Origin: Caldora sp965222765
GTDB lineage: Bacteria; Cyanobacteriota; Cyanobacteriia; Cyanobacteriales; Coleofasciculaceae
Assembly (NCBI GenBank): GCA_965222765.1
Contig: CBDCVG010000059.1
Span: 124,001-188,000 of the forward strand
Direction of reading: 5' to 3'
Length of the DNA stretch: 64,000 nucleotides
A model generated the notes under the pieces. That model had not been told where the DNA came from. It ran no database searches and saw nothing but the letters and a program-made list of their open reading frames with translations. The translations under genes and the position numbers were made by a program. This document shows, piece after piece, positions 26,037-35,631 of the stretch; the stretch's first letter is position 1, and each line of letters opens with the position of its first letter.

Positions 26037-26834
26037 GACATGAAAAAGCATCATATTTTTCAATATTAGGAAAATTGAATAACTTAAGGTCAACCAAAAG
26101 TTTAAATAAACGCTTAATAATATTGAAGTTTTTACAAAAACGATGACACCTTCTCAGTAAGTTTTTTAGTTGTAACCAAACTGCCTCAATCGGATTTTCT
26201 TCCGGAGCATTCGGAGCAAATAGTTCACAGATTACTTTCCACTCTGACTCTGTTAAATCTTGATTCACACAGCCAAGTAATTCACGCATTTCTTGCCCTT
26301 TGTGATAGCTTGCACCATCCCAAATAATTAGTATTTGTCTTTCTTCTTCTTTCTTTTTCGCTTCTTTTTGATTGATTTTGATTAGCTCTTTCACGAAATT
26401 AACTGTGCTTTCTCCATTTCCTGCTGGGTATTCACTCACTATTAAATCTGGCTCAAATAAGTTTAATGCTCCATAATATGTTTGACGATTCTTTTCATTA
26501 TTAATTGGTATTTTTAGCCGTTTTTTACTACCTCCCCATCCATGACTTATTAGATCTCCTTCTAATAAATGAACTTCGTCAATTGCATACACTACAATCT
26601 TTCCCGCTTTTATCTTCTCTATTATTCCTTCTAGTTTTGACTTAATTTCCTTATTTCTCTTCTTCACTAATTCTGGGTCTTTCCTTGGGTTCTTTTTTTG
26701 TGCTTTTTGCCAACTTATTTTGGCTTCTGACAGCAATTCATAATAGCTTGACTGTGATTTAAACACGACATCATATTGTTCTATCAAGTAACATTCTAAT
26801 TCTGACAAATCCCAATACTCTTGTTCTTTTAGCC
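26029..26834 (-). mobile_element. IS630-family insertion sequence remnant with 5'-truncated transposase
   Basis: The open frame (26029-26808, extendable without a Met to about 26834) encodes the DDE catalytic part of an IS630-type transposase: AIDEVHLLEGD, LIIWDGASYHKG and FAPNAPEENPIEAVW supply the D-D-E triad. About 80-100 N-terminal residues with the helix-turn-helix are absent, so the element is probably dead. The open frame begins at a TTG. It separates a truncated kinase from a decayed glycosyltransferase. Terminal inverted repeats could not be found. Confidence 0.85.
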
Positions 26835-28153
26835 AGTATAATCTTCAATCATCGCGATCGCATTTGCAATGCCATCTTCTTGCTGTAGCTTTTCAGCCAG
26901 TGCTTTAGCATTTTGGACAATTATACTCGGGTTCGTTGTCACTTCTCGAATAGCCGTAGCCAAAGTCTCAATCGTTAATTTCTTCTGTGGAATCGGTTCA
27001 CTACCCACTCCCAAAGCATAAACTCGCTGTCCCCAAAATGGTTGATCACCAAAGAAAGGACAGATAATTGTTGGACAACCTGCTCGTAAGCCAGCGGCAG
27101 TGGTAACCAGCTCCCCCATGGTGTACTACCGCTGCCATCTTCGGGAACAACCAATTGTGGGGAGCCTGATCAATTTTGCAAATCGTCTTTGGTAAGTCAT
27201 CTGTGCTTAATCCCCCCCAGCCAGTGGCAATAATACCTCGTACCTTTGCCTGTTGTAAGGCAGCAATTACAATTCTCGTTAACCGCTCTGGATTACGCCC
27301 TGCCATACTACCAAACCCAACATAGACAGGGGGACTCCCTTCATTCAGGAAGTCTTGTAACTCTTTAGGGGGTTGCCATGTATCCTGTTGGTCTAAAAAC
27401 CAGTAGCCAGTGGCTACTACATTATCAGGCCAATCCCGTTGAGTTCCGGGGCTATTTTTGAGCGACTGTAACAATGCTAACTACTCGGAGCTTCTTGTCT
27501 TTTTTTTGACTTTCCACAGGATACTGGTGTCGCTAAAATATCAATTATATTTTGGCATTGTTTGGGACAGATGATGCTCTCATTCGCCATGTCAGAAACG
27601 ACTAGGTTAGTACCGGCTGAGTAGAATGCCATCCCAAACTCTATTGACTAAGCCTGATATGTCTAAAGGTTCTGTTGTATTCCAGGCTCCTAACTGCCAG
27701 ATGGGAAAACCCATATTTGGATGTTCTGCCGTTGGTACCAGCATTGGTAAAGGTATTGCCATGATTACAGGAATACCTAACTTTTCGGCAAAATGAGGTC
27801 CTCCATAGGCTTTGGGATGGAAGATACCTCAAGTCAGGATTGGCAGCTTGGGCAGTATTCCAGCTATCGCTAAGCATCCGATGTTGCATCGGAGCCACTT
27901 GTTGAGACAATCTGCGCGTCGCTTTGATGACTTCCCACAGGTTAGTCACATTTTCCATCAGATCCCGACCTTGCGGGTTAACGAATCCATCAGCTGCATC
28001 ATCTCATCGTTCATGTAACCGTAGATTCAAGCCAGCAGTATCCTGTGAGGGAAGGGGGATTCAGAAAGCCCCTCGGGCACTGGTACAAAGGGTAACTTTA
28101 TGTCCTGCGGTTGTTAAGCCTAAGTGCCCACAGGCTACATTAGGGTTGGACAT
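26829..28153 (-). pseudogene. Decayed glycosyltransferase of the UGT/MGT (GT1) type
   Basis: Parts of a family 1 glycosyltransferase are found in different frames. They are an N-terminus (MSNPNVACGHLGLTTAGHK) from 28153, NVTNLWEVIKATRRLSQQ near 27950, PPVYVGFGSMAGRNPERL near 27330, then WLFPKMAAVVHHGGAG, which shifts frame near 27110 into AGLRAGCPTIICPFFGDQPF. These are the family's donor-site motifs (HGGAGT, P-F-DQ). At least three frameshifts make it non-functional. The last codons (MIEDYTG) abut the IS remnant. Confidence 0.85.
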
Positions 28154-28584
28154 CTCCTCGTGAACCGAGGGTAATATTTCAAGATGGTGTCATGGCATCT
28201 AACTCTTGCCGCTCATTAAGCAAATGCCCAGATTACTTCAATTATAGATACTTCAAGGGTAACCATATGAAATAAAACTATTGAAATCAACGATACTTTG
28301 CTATTGTGTGCCAATTAACTTGCAGCAGAGCGCTAGCAGACTCTCAACAGAATACTGGAAGTTGCACTGCGATTAGTCCTTGGATGCTAATACTAAACCT
28401 AAAACTCCCTTTAATGTCCGCTAGCATAGCTTTCGTGGCCATGGATTGCGATCGCAGTCTTACTGAAGGCATAACTGAACTATGATACGAGAGCAAATTT
28501 ATGAGGGACAATGGGGATAATTGCGGTAGATACGAACATTCCTCCCTTTGTATTTTCCAAAATGGGATACTCCCCGATAAAAAA
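28154..28584. other. Intergenic region
   Basis: About 430 bases with no gene. The segment GGCATCTAACTCTTGCCGCTC near 28194 repeats the interior of the inverted-repeat element at 5402-5497. A GCGATCGC site lies near 28448. An in-frame extension upstream of the next gene (from 28501) lacks signs of coding. Confidence 0.55.
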
Positions 28585-29223
28585 ATGAAATTGAGATTTT
28601 TAGCAACAGCAATGCTGTTAACCACAATGGGATTAGCCCCGGCTCGTCCTAGTTTTTCACAAACTGATCTCAATGCTCAGTTGAATCAAGCTCTATGCGC
28701 CCAAAACTGGGCACAAGCAATCGATATTGTCGAACAAATGAAGGTGGCTGCACCTGAGTATGCTGGAGAACTGACAGTATATATGAGTCAACTCCAAGGT
28801 TTACTTCAGTCTAAAACAACATTTTCGGACTGGGATACAGGTTGTTCTCCGAGTACTAGCAATAGCTCACCGGCTCCTAGCAATACTTCACCGGCTACTA
28901 GCAGTACTTCACCGGTTCCTAGCAATACTTCACCGGTTCCTAGCAGTACTTCACCGGCTCCTAGCAATACTTCACCGACACCTGGTGACATCTCTCAGCA
29001 ACCCAGCAATGTTTATCCACCACAGTTAATACAGGATTTCATGGAGGGTTGTGTTGAGGCTGGGGGAGCAGGTAGCCAACCAATTTGCACCTGTGCTATT
29101 GAGCAGATTCAGAAAAAGTATGACCTTGGAGAGTTCCTGGAAATCAGTGGTGATTTACTTAATGGTGGACCGATACCAGAACAATTAGTTAAAATTGCCC
29201 AGTCTTGTGTGCTCAGCAGTTAA
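28585..29223 (+). CDS. Secreted protein with Ser/Pro/Thr-rich repeat linker
   Basis: A 212-residue protein when started at 28585, where a signal peptide begins (MKLRFLATAMLLTTMGLAPA). The N-terminal mature domain is helical, with LNQALCAQNWAQAIDIVEQM. The linker has about six 7-residue units (TSPAPSN / TSPVPSS) coded by 21-bp tandem repeats (28858-28980). The C-terminal domain has conserved-looking cysteines (EGCVEAGG, PICTCAIEQIQKKYDLGEFL). I recognise no function; the Cys pattern suggests one or two disulfides in the periplasm or outside. Confidence 0.75.
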   Translation: MKLRFLATAMLLTTMGLAPARPSFSQTDLNAQLNQALCAQNWAQAIDIVEQMKVAAPEYAGELTVYMSQLQGLLQSKTTFSDWDTGCSPSTSNSSPAPSNTSPATSSTSPVPSNTSPVPSSTSPAPSNTSPTPGDISQQPSNVYPPQLIQDFMEGCVEAGGAGSQPICTCAIEQIQKKYDLGEFLEISGDLLNGGPIPEQLVKIAQSCVLSS

Positions 29224-29689
29224 AGGTAGCATTATCCCATAACTTTTGAATCGGTTTGTTTTGAGACTTTGAATTTATGCGATCGCATAAATTCAAAGGC
29301 AGAAGGCAATAAAGCTTGTAGGGTAAGCTTTTTAAGCTGTTTTCACGCTTTGGGTTATCTAGCTCCGCTAGATTAAACCAAACATAATTGAGAGAACACC
29401 CAGAATTGAATGACTCAAAGTTACACTGGCTAGATTTCTATACCTATCATAATGAATATTCCAAAGAATACCTAATCTGTCAAACTGCTTGAATAGCTCA
29501 TTGTCTGTTAATCAACTCAAGTTATGGAAGGTGCTAAGTACCGTTCGACAACGAATGGGTAGGGCGAGCACGTTTCTCGTAACTGGCAAGATGCCAGTTC
29601 CACAATTGATACTCCACACCCCACACCCTCACTCCGAAGGAGTGTTTCTCAAGAGCAATTAGCAATTAGCCAGAGTATTTCTTAAGAGA
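29224..29689. other. Intergenic region
   Basis: About 470 bases between two convergent genes. A short palindrome GCGATCGC... with ATGCGATCGCAT lies at 29277-29288, flanked by AATTT/AAATT (hairpin GAATTTATGCGATCGCATAAATTC). Further on is the dispersed motif CTGGCAAGATGCCAGTTCC (29583-29601). The hairpin could act as a terminator for either gene. Confidence 0.55.
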
Positions 29690-30910
29690 TTACTGTTGCT
29701 TGAGAATTACTAAGGTAATATCATCAAACACTTTTTGTGTACCAATAAACTCTTGGACATCATCGATTACTGCTTGTTTAATCTCTTGAGCAGTCCCCTG
29801 CCAATTTTGACTAATAATCTCACAGAATCGCTCCATTCCATATTGTTTTTTCTCTAGATTGAAAGCTTCGGGAATACCATCGGTATAAAGAACTATACCA
29901 TCACCTGAATGTAACTCTACCGTGGTTTGGTCAATGAAATCGGCAATATCATCATCTATGCCGATGGGCAAACCTAAATCCATCATATCAATCCGCTCAA
30001 TCTGATGTCCTTCTGAGCGAACCACCAGGGTTTCTTCATGTTGTCCACTGATACTCACGATACCTTCCGAGTAATTTAAAATAGCTAGGGTGAGATTTCT
30101 CTCAGAGTTCATCCGTTGCACGTTGTGATAAATGGTGCGATTCAGGGTATCCAAAAATCTAACTGGATTAGTTTCCTTAATTTCTTGGAGAGTACGAACA
30201 GCAGTTTGGGTCATTAACATTAAAATGCCACTTTCTAAACCATGTCCCGTGACATCACCAATACCAATAGTTACGACTCCGTCACTATCAAGAACATCGT
30301 AATAATCGCCGCCGACTTCATCAGCCGGTTGCATATAACCAACAATATCAATATTGGCAATCTCTGCTAATTCTTCTGGTGGAGGTAGAACCATGGACTG
30401 AATTTGTTTAGCCACATCCAATTCAGCACCCATGCGCTTGATGTTCAATAGTGATTCCTGAAGAACTTTATTTTTTTCTTCTAATTCAGTCATTAACTGT
30501 TCACGGCTTTTTTGTGCTAAAATAACTTTAGCTTCTCTAATTCGTTGCTCTGTTAGCAATCCGTTATTTTTTAAGAAATAATCAGCTTTAATTTGATAAT
30601 GCTTATTTTCAGATATCAACAAGTTTACTTGATTAAAAAAGGTATAAATTAGATTAGGGATAGGAATTTGATTTTTTGTTGTAAAAATAATTGATAATTC
30701 TGGAAGATGACCCTGAAGTTCTAATTGAATACTCAGAACAGGATTTATCGCAGAATCAATCAGTAAGCGGTTCATTTGAGAGGTTATAGTACTTAATCGA
30801 GTAGCAATAATTTCATCTCCCGTTAAAAGTTTTACCAGCCGCCAAACATTCTGGCGTATATCATTAAGATAAGATTGATCATTGAGTTGAACCTTTCCTA
30901 AATGAACCAT
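29690..30910 (-). CDS. rsbU: SpoIIE-like PP2C serine phosphatase, RsbU type
   Basis: A 406-residue protein. The N-terminal half is helical with a coiled coil (about residues 120-165, REAKVILAQKSREQLMTELE). The C-terminal PP2C/SpoIIE domain has metal-site aspartates in PADEVGGDYYD, GIGDVTGHGLESG, LYTDGIPEAF and DDITLVIL. RsbU-type phosphatases dephosphorylate an anti-sigma-factor antagonist once activated by RsbT. It is last of five minus-strand genes (rsbR-rsbS-rsbT-rsbX-rsbU), 20 bases after the smaller phosphatase. The N-terminus may be the RsbT-binding region, by analogy. Confidence 0.9.
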   Translation of the reverse strand: MVHLGKVQLNDQSYLNDIRQNVWRLVKLLTGDEIIATRLSTITSQMNRLLIDSAINPVLSIQLELQGHLPELSIIFTTKNQIPIPNLIYTFFNQVNLLISENKHYQIKADYFLKNNGLLTEQRIREAKVILAQKSREQLMTELEEKNKVLQESLLNIKRMGAELDVAKQIQSMVLPPPEELAEIANIDIVGYMQPADEVGGDYYDVLDSDGVVTIGIGDVTGHGLESGILMLMTQTAVRTLQEIKETNPVRFLDTLNRTIYHNVQRMNSERNLTLAILNYSEGIVSISGQHEETLVVRSEGHQIERIDMMDLGLPIGIDDDIADFIDQTTVELHSGDGIVLYTDGIPEAFNLEKKQYGMERFCEIISQNWQGTAQEIKQAVIDDVQEFIGTQKVFDDITLVILKQQ

Positions 30911-30930
30911 CGGCGTATCATTTACCTAAA

Positions 30931-31533
30931 TTATGATTTATACTTTAAAGCGATACAAGTTGCATCGTCATATTTCTTGCCAAAAAGTCGGATCAAGTTT
31001 TTGGCAATTTTCATGGCATCATCAACCAAAATTAGAGGGTATTCTTCTAGACTGAAATGCTCTTTAATGCCATCTGTATAAAAAAGAATTATATCAGATT
31101 TAGTCAACTGAAGATTTTGCTCAACCGGGTGGCGAATATGACTACCAACAATACCATCCGTTGAATAAAGTCTTTTGGTACAATTTTTTTGATCTTGCCG
31201 ACGGAATATTTTAAAGACAGTATTGCCAACCCCTGTATAGGATAACTGCTTGGTTTCTAAATTCAAAACACCTAATCCTACCGCTGCGCCTAAACCACCT
31301 TTGAGTTGTTCATGAAGACGAAGCATGGTATTGCAAACATCATTGTCCCAAGTGTTTTGCAAGTAATCTTTGGCAGTACGAGCAACAAGATTGGCATTCT
31401 TGCCATGTCCAAGTCCATCAACGATCGCAACTAATAATAATTGTTCTTGTTGTTCAACGATGGCAATATCTCCACTAACCCGCTCACCTAGACAGGGTCT
31501 ATTTGAATAAAAATAATCTATTTGCTCTAGCAT
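30931..31533 (-). CDS. rsbX: SpoIIE-like phosphatase, RsbX type
   Basis: A 200-residue minimal PP2C domain: RPCLGERVSGDIAIVEQ, AIVDGLGHGKNANLVART, LFYTDGIKEHFSLEE and DDATCIAL hold the metal-binding acids. In stressosome modules RsbX removes phosphates from RsbR and RsbS and resets the complex. It follows rsbT after 56 bases, filled by a CAAATGA heptamer repeat, and precedes the larger phosphatase. Confidence 0.88.
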   Translation of the reverse strand: MLEQIDYFYSNRPCLGERVSGDIAIVEQQEQLLLVAIVDGLGHGKNANLVARTAKDYLQNTWDNDVCNTMLRLHEQLKGGLGAAVGLGVLNLETKQLSYTGVGNTVFKIFRRQDQKNCTKRLYSTDGIVGSHIRHPVEQNLQLTKSDIILFYTDGIKEHFSLEEYPLILVDDAMKIAKNLIRLFGKKYDDATCIALKYKS

Positions 31534-31589
31534 AGCATTTCAAACCCTGACTAATGACAAATAACAAATGACAAATGACAAATGACGAT

Positions 31590-31994
31590 TTACAACCATT
31601 GCCTGATAACAACCTCTGTCCCTACATTCACTTCAGAATTAATTTCAAACTCATCCATTAAGCGTTTAACTCCTGGTAAACCCAGTCCTAAAGTGCCACT
31701 AGAACTAAAATCATCTTGCATCGCCTGCTCAAGATCAGCAATACCTGGACCGCGATCTTTGACAAGAATCTCAATACCTGTCCGTTTTTCGTCGGTAATC
31801 GGAACAATAACCACTTCACCAGAGCTTGCATACTTTAAAATATTGCGGACTAATTCCGATACTGCTGTAGAAATCATTTGGCAGTGATAGTCATCAAATC
31901 CTAAACGATTAGCTGTTTGTTTGCTTGCCATAATCGCTCGGATGGTATCGGCTTCAACTCGTATGTGAATCTGGCTTCTTTGTTGATGTATCAT
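31590..31994 (-). CDS. rsbT: Anti-sigma regulatory factor (Ser/Thr kinase), RsbT type
   Basis: A 134-residue HATPase (GHKL) kinase. The N box is in STAVSELVRNILKYA, the G1 box in VKDRGPGIADLEQAM and the G2 region in GTLGLGLPGVKRLMDEFEI. These match RsbT closely. RsbT phosphorylates the STAS domains of RsbS and RsbR, and on release activates the RsbU phosphatase. The gene starts five bases after the STAS gene stop, so translation is probably coupled. Confidence 0.92.
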   Translation of the reverse strand: MIHQQRSQIHIRVEADTIRAIMASKQTANRLGFDDYHCQMISTAVSELVRNILKYASSGEVVIVPITDEKRTGIEILVKDRGPGIADLEQAMQDDFSSSGTLGLGLPGVKRLMDEFEINSEVNVGTEVVIRQWL

Positions 31995-31999
31995 AGAAA

Positions 32000-32386
32000 T
32001 TATTTGCCGCTAGATTGTGAGCGCAAAACATCAATTAAGACGAAAGCATCATCAAGATTCAAGACAGCATGAATGCCGTCGATATTGGCATCCAAATCAA
32101 CTAAGGCAGAAATTACTCCCGGTTTTAAGCCTGAAATAATTGTCCTTGCTCCCATTATTTCTACCATATCAATAATTTTTCTCAACTCAGTAAAATCAGT
32201 GAAATCTATGATGTCTACCCCTGAGACATCAAGAATAACTCCACTAGCTCCACTACTATGTAATTTCTCCAATAAATCCTGACAGAGTTGTTGCAACAAT
32301 TCTGGCGTTAAATTAATCTGAATTGAAGCAACTACACAATTATGGGATATTTGCAAAGGGATTTGTTGCTGATTTAATTGAGTCAT
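32000..32386 (-). CDS. rsbS: STAS domain protein, RsbS type
   Basis: A 128-residue single STAS domain: IPLQISHNCVVASIQINLTP, ASGVILDVSGVDIIDFTDF, TIISGLKPGVISALVDLD. By position between rsbR and rsbT it is the RsbS scaffold protein. The loop that normally carries the phosphorylated Ser (D-S) reads IDFTDFTEL instead; the Thr residues there may take the phosphate, or this step may differ. It overlaps closely with rsbT (5-base gap). Confidence 0.88.
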   Translation of the reverse strand: MTQLNQQQIPLQISHNCVVASIQINLTPELLQQLCQDLLEKLHSSGASGVILDVSGVDIIDFTDFTELRKIIDMVEIMGARTIISGLKPGVISALVDLDANIDGIHAVLNLDDAFVLIDVLRSQSSGK

Positions 32387-32506
32387 AAGTAGGCGGAAAA
32401 AAACAGAACTATGTTAAGAAACTTAAATAGCGGTCAAACCTTTACTAATGACCAATGACGAGCTTCACCAGTTAACTTTAATGTTGCCGATCTACTTACC
32501 CTATGA

Positions 32507-33442
32507 TCATTCTATGCCAACAATTTTGAGATTTTGACGCTGAAAAGCTTTATTTAAAGCATCCATCATGGTCGAAGTCGTGTTGACTGTACCCACATCA
32601 ATGCCCAATTGTACAATCGTTTGGGCGATCGCTGGAGAAAGTCCCGAGATAGTTGATTCACAGCCCATTAGTCGAGTTGCCTTGGTAATTTTGATCAAGT
32701 AATTAGCAACAGCAGTATCGATCACTGCTACTCCACTAATATCAAGGATAAATTCTTTGGCCTGAGTTTTAGCGATCATTCCTAGGACAGAATTCATAAT
32801 ATCTTGAGACCGTTTAGAATCAACAATACCAACCACAGGTAAGAGGAGAATTCCCTGCCAAATTTCTGTGACTGGGGTTGACATCTCCAGCAATGCCTTA
32901 CTTTGTCCAGAAATTAGCTCATTCATCATGTAGGTGAACATTTCACAGACAATACCGGCATCTAAATGCAACTGTTTGGCAATGGCATCGGACATCTTCA
33001 TTTGTTCATTTTCTGCAAGATCTTGTTTTTGCACCATGTCACTGAACAGTTGATCAAAAATGCTCATCCCGGCGAAAAAGACTGTCATCGATAAGCCAAT
33101 TCTGGCATGAGTTTCTCCGATTATACGACGCTGTTTAACATAGTCTTCATTAATATCACCGGTCATAAACTCTTGCCAGTAGTTATGTTGTTTATGCCGA
33201 ACATGGTTGAGAATTCTTTTGTCCGAGAAAAATTGCTCATATTCTGCTTGAGTTTCCAACCACTTATACCAACTACTGACTATTTCTTCGACTTGCGGCA
33301 ACATTAGAGAGCCTGATCTCTTGATCAAACTTAGATCTGTGTCATCTATTTTGTATAGTCCTTGCAAAACTTTGGCACTGCGGTGATCGACAGCAGGAAT
33401 ATCGTAATTATTTTCTGATAAATCCATAGTTGTAATGCTCAA
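32507..33442 (-). CDS. rsbR: RsbR-type stressosome sensor with globin domain and STAS domain
   Basis: A 311-residue protein. The N-terminal part (residues ~20-165) is a globin-coupled-sensor domain: HKQHNYWQEFMTGDINEDY and the proximal-His region IIGETHARIGLSMT (His112). The C-terminal STAS domain (~195-305) has FILDISGVAVIDTAVANYLI with the conserved phospho-acceptor Thr and STISGLSPAIAQTIVQLG. Heme binding and gas (oxygen or NO) sensing are inferred from the family. It is the first gene of the rsbRSTXU cluster, and so is the likely signal input of the stressosome. Confidence 0.9.
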   Translation of the reverse strand: MSITTMDLSENNYDIPAVDHRSAKVLQGLYKIDDTDLSLIKRSGSLMLPQVEEIVSSWYKWLETQAEYEQFFSDKRILNHVRHKQHNYWQEFMTGDINEDYVKQRRIIGETHARIGLSMTVFFAGMSIFDQLFSDMVQKQDLAENEQMKMSDAIAKQLHLDAGIVCEMFTYMMNELISGQSKALLEMSTPVTEIWQGILLLPVVGIVDSKRSQDIMNSVLGMIAKTQAKEFILDISGVAVIDTAVANYLIKITKATRLMGCESTISGLSPAIAQTIVQLGIDVGTVNTTSTMMDALNKAFQRQNLKIVGIE

Positions 33443-33683
33443 TATGTTTATTTTTAGATGATTAATTTAAAAGGGGAATAGGTCGCTAAGATTGTCACCT
33501 TCTTTTGACATTAACCATTGGCTTATCTCCATAATCCATAAGATAGAATACCATTGGCTTGCACTTTTTAACCATTAATACCTAATATTTAAAATATTTT
33601 GCATTTAAATTGTGATATTAATATTGATTTAAAAAGTGAATTATAGGCTATTTTTTTTTAGAAAATGCTAGTTTAAATACGTC

Positions 33684-35351
33684 CTAAACTCCTGGACTCT
33701 GACAATCTTCTTTGAGATGGCGCATAATCTCTCGATGAATATCACTATTGACTCGAATGCCTCGTCCCCCATCTTCTAGACGGATATCATCGACATAGTA
33801 GTTGAGGATAAATTGGATATAGGTGTATCCTTCGTAATGAACTACCCCTTCCATTCTTACTTTAGGCTCCTGCCATGCACTGCGGGCTTGTTTGAAGCCA
33901 TTGCGTAACCATTCTACTAGAATTTTTACATAATCATCTAATCGGGTTTCTTCATGAAGTGGATGCATAATTTTTTGATGCAACTTCTGAACACGCCGCT
34001 TGAGGAGTTCTATTTTGCGCTCCCAAATTTCTGGCAGCACATATTCATCTTGATCCACCACATTGGGATCTCTTAACCAAGCTCGATACCATTGGCGCAC
34101 CAAATTGATTAAGGAATCTGAATCTTGGCTTTCTTCAAGAGCAAAGGATGCTTGAACTTGCTGTAGCTTCAACAACGAACTTCTGCGGCTACCAGACTGA
34201 TGGATCGCCGTCAAACCGATTGATTCAAGCACATCGTTAAATTCTTGTTGAACGGTTTCTATTTCTTCTTGGGTTAACCCTCCTTCTTCCACAAACTGAA
34301 GAGTAATAATCAGAGCTTCTAGAGATTGTTCAATCTCTTCTAGTTTTTCATTGACTTCATTTTCGGCGAGTAAGCGTTTCTTGCCATTTTCTTTTTTAGA
34401 GACAAAGTCATCGGCAATATCTGTCCAGTCATAATACCGTTCCAAACAGTCCAATTTGGTTTCAATATCTCCCAGAGTATCGGGATGAGCTTGAATGATC
34501 TCCTGCATCACTTTTTTAGCCTGTTCTAGATCACATTTGGGGGTTAACTCAATAGTTGTTAAAAAATGAACAGGCTCAATCGGACGACTCAGATTAGTGA
34601 TTTTCTGGCTTTGCATCACACTGTTAGGGATATACACCTCTGTGTGAGTTTCAAACATATAGAAACGAGTCACACGCACCCCAATTTTTCGGAGGGTGCC
34701 TAGTTGACTTTGATCGCCACTTTCACTTTCAATCCGGAGTACATCTCCAAACTGAAAGGGACTATCTAACAGTAAGACAATACCACTGAAAAAGTTAGCC
34801 AGAATATCCTTGACTGCAAAACCAATAACAAACGCACCACCGCCCAAAGTTAACCAGGCTCCAGTCAAATCTAGACCAAAACACAATTGGAGGATAGCAG
34901 AACCACCCATCAAGACAATTACTACTGGGATCACACCTTCTAGTAAAGGAATCAAGACATCATCCCACATCGCTTCTGTAGTTGCGGCATACTCCTTCAG
35001 GTAGTAGACCAAAACTTGTTTAAATAGCTGTAGTGACCAATAACTGATTGCAATAACAATGCCACCAATGAACAGTCGATCTAACCAAACAACAGTGGCT
35101 AAGCTTACTGTATTTTTGGCAGTAATTTTAAGACAAGTCAGTACTAATATAGCTAAAGTAGGATAAGCAGAAACGTTTAGCGTGACCAGGGGAATGTCAC
35201 TTTCAAATTTGCGAAATAGCGATCGCAAAAGATAAAACAAGATGACATATAGAAGTGTCGCCCCAATAAGCTTAATTACAAGATCAACAAGGACATATAG
35301 TGCTTCTTGTAGTATTTCTTGAAGTTGAATGGGAAATAGGTCAAGCAGCAT
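33684..35351 (-). CDS. MscS family mechanosensitive channel
   Basis: A 555-residue protein. It has four to five membrane segments (the last, pore-lining one is LTLGGGAFVIGFAVKDILAN), then the MscS beta domain (FGDVLRIESESGDQSQLGTL, TEVYIPNSVMQSQKITNL). A long soluble C-terminal part is acidic and has coiled-coil stretches near residues 310-370. It releases ions on membrane tension under osmotic downshift. It lies upstream of the stressosome genes on the same strand, which may tie turgor and stress signalling; that is inference. Confidence 0.9.
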   Translation of the reverse strand: MLLDLFPIQLQEILQEALYVLVDLVIKLIGATLLYVILFYLLRSLFRKFESDIPLVTLNVSAYPTLAILVLTCLKITAKNTVSLATVVWLDRLFIGGIVIAISYWSLQLFKQVLVYYLKEYAATTEAMWDDVLIPLLEGVIPVVIVLMGGSAILQLCFGLDLTGAWLTLGGGAFVIGFAVKDILANFFSGIVLLLDSPFQFGDVLRIESESGDQSQLGTLRKIGVRVTRFYMFETHTEVYIPNSVMQSQKITNLSRPIEPVHFLTTIELTPKCDLEQAKKVMQEIIQAHPDTLGDIETKLDCLERYYDWTDIADDFVSKKENGKKRLLAENEVNEKLEEIEQSLEALIITLQFVEEGGLTQEEIETVQQEFNDVLESIGLTAIHQSGSRRSSLLKLQQVQASFALEESQDSDSLINLVRQWYRAWLRDPNVVDQDEYVLPEIWERKIELLKRRVQKLHQKIMHPLHEETRLDDYVKILVEWLRNGFKQARSAWQEPKVRMEGVVHYEGYTYIQFILNYYVDDIRLEDGGRGIRVNSDIHREIMRHLKEDCQSPGV

Positions 35352-35568
35352 AACTTCTCCCTAAATCTCTTTTGTGCTCATTCGCTGGAGAAAATATGGT
35401 ATTTTATCAGCAAAGAATCATCTTAGTGAGGTGTATTCTAAAATATTATTCACAAATTGACAATGGATAATGAATAATGTATAATTACCTTTCCTTAAAA
35501 GAAGAGGATTGAAATCAAGGAAAATCTTTTTTTATTTCTTCGTAAACAAAGAAGTATTAGACCAAATT

Positions 35569-35620
35569 TATCAATTATCAATTATCAATTATCAATTATC
35601 AATTATCAATTATCAATTGT
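35569..35620. repeat. TCAATTA heptamer tandem repeat
   Basis: About seven copies of a 7-base unit (TCAATTA) are followed by GTCCATTGATAACCTATTCC at the stop codon of the slr1659-like gene. The same arrangement, with fewer and less regular units, ends the flavoprotein gene at 16500. Heptameric short tandem repeats are known from filamentous cyanobacteria. Confidence 0.85.
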
Positions 35621-35631
35621 CCATTGATAAC

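Noticed and set aside
29277..29288. ATGCGATCGCAT as a specific regulatory operator
   Set aside because: It contains the genome-wide HIP1-like octamer, so its occurrence needs no regulatory explanation; a hairpin role remains possible.
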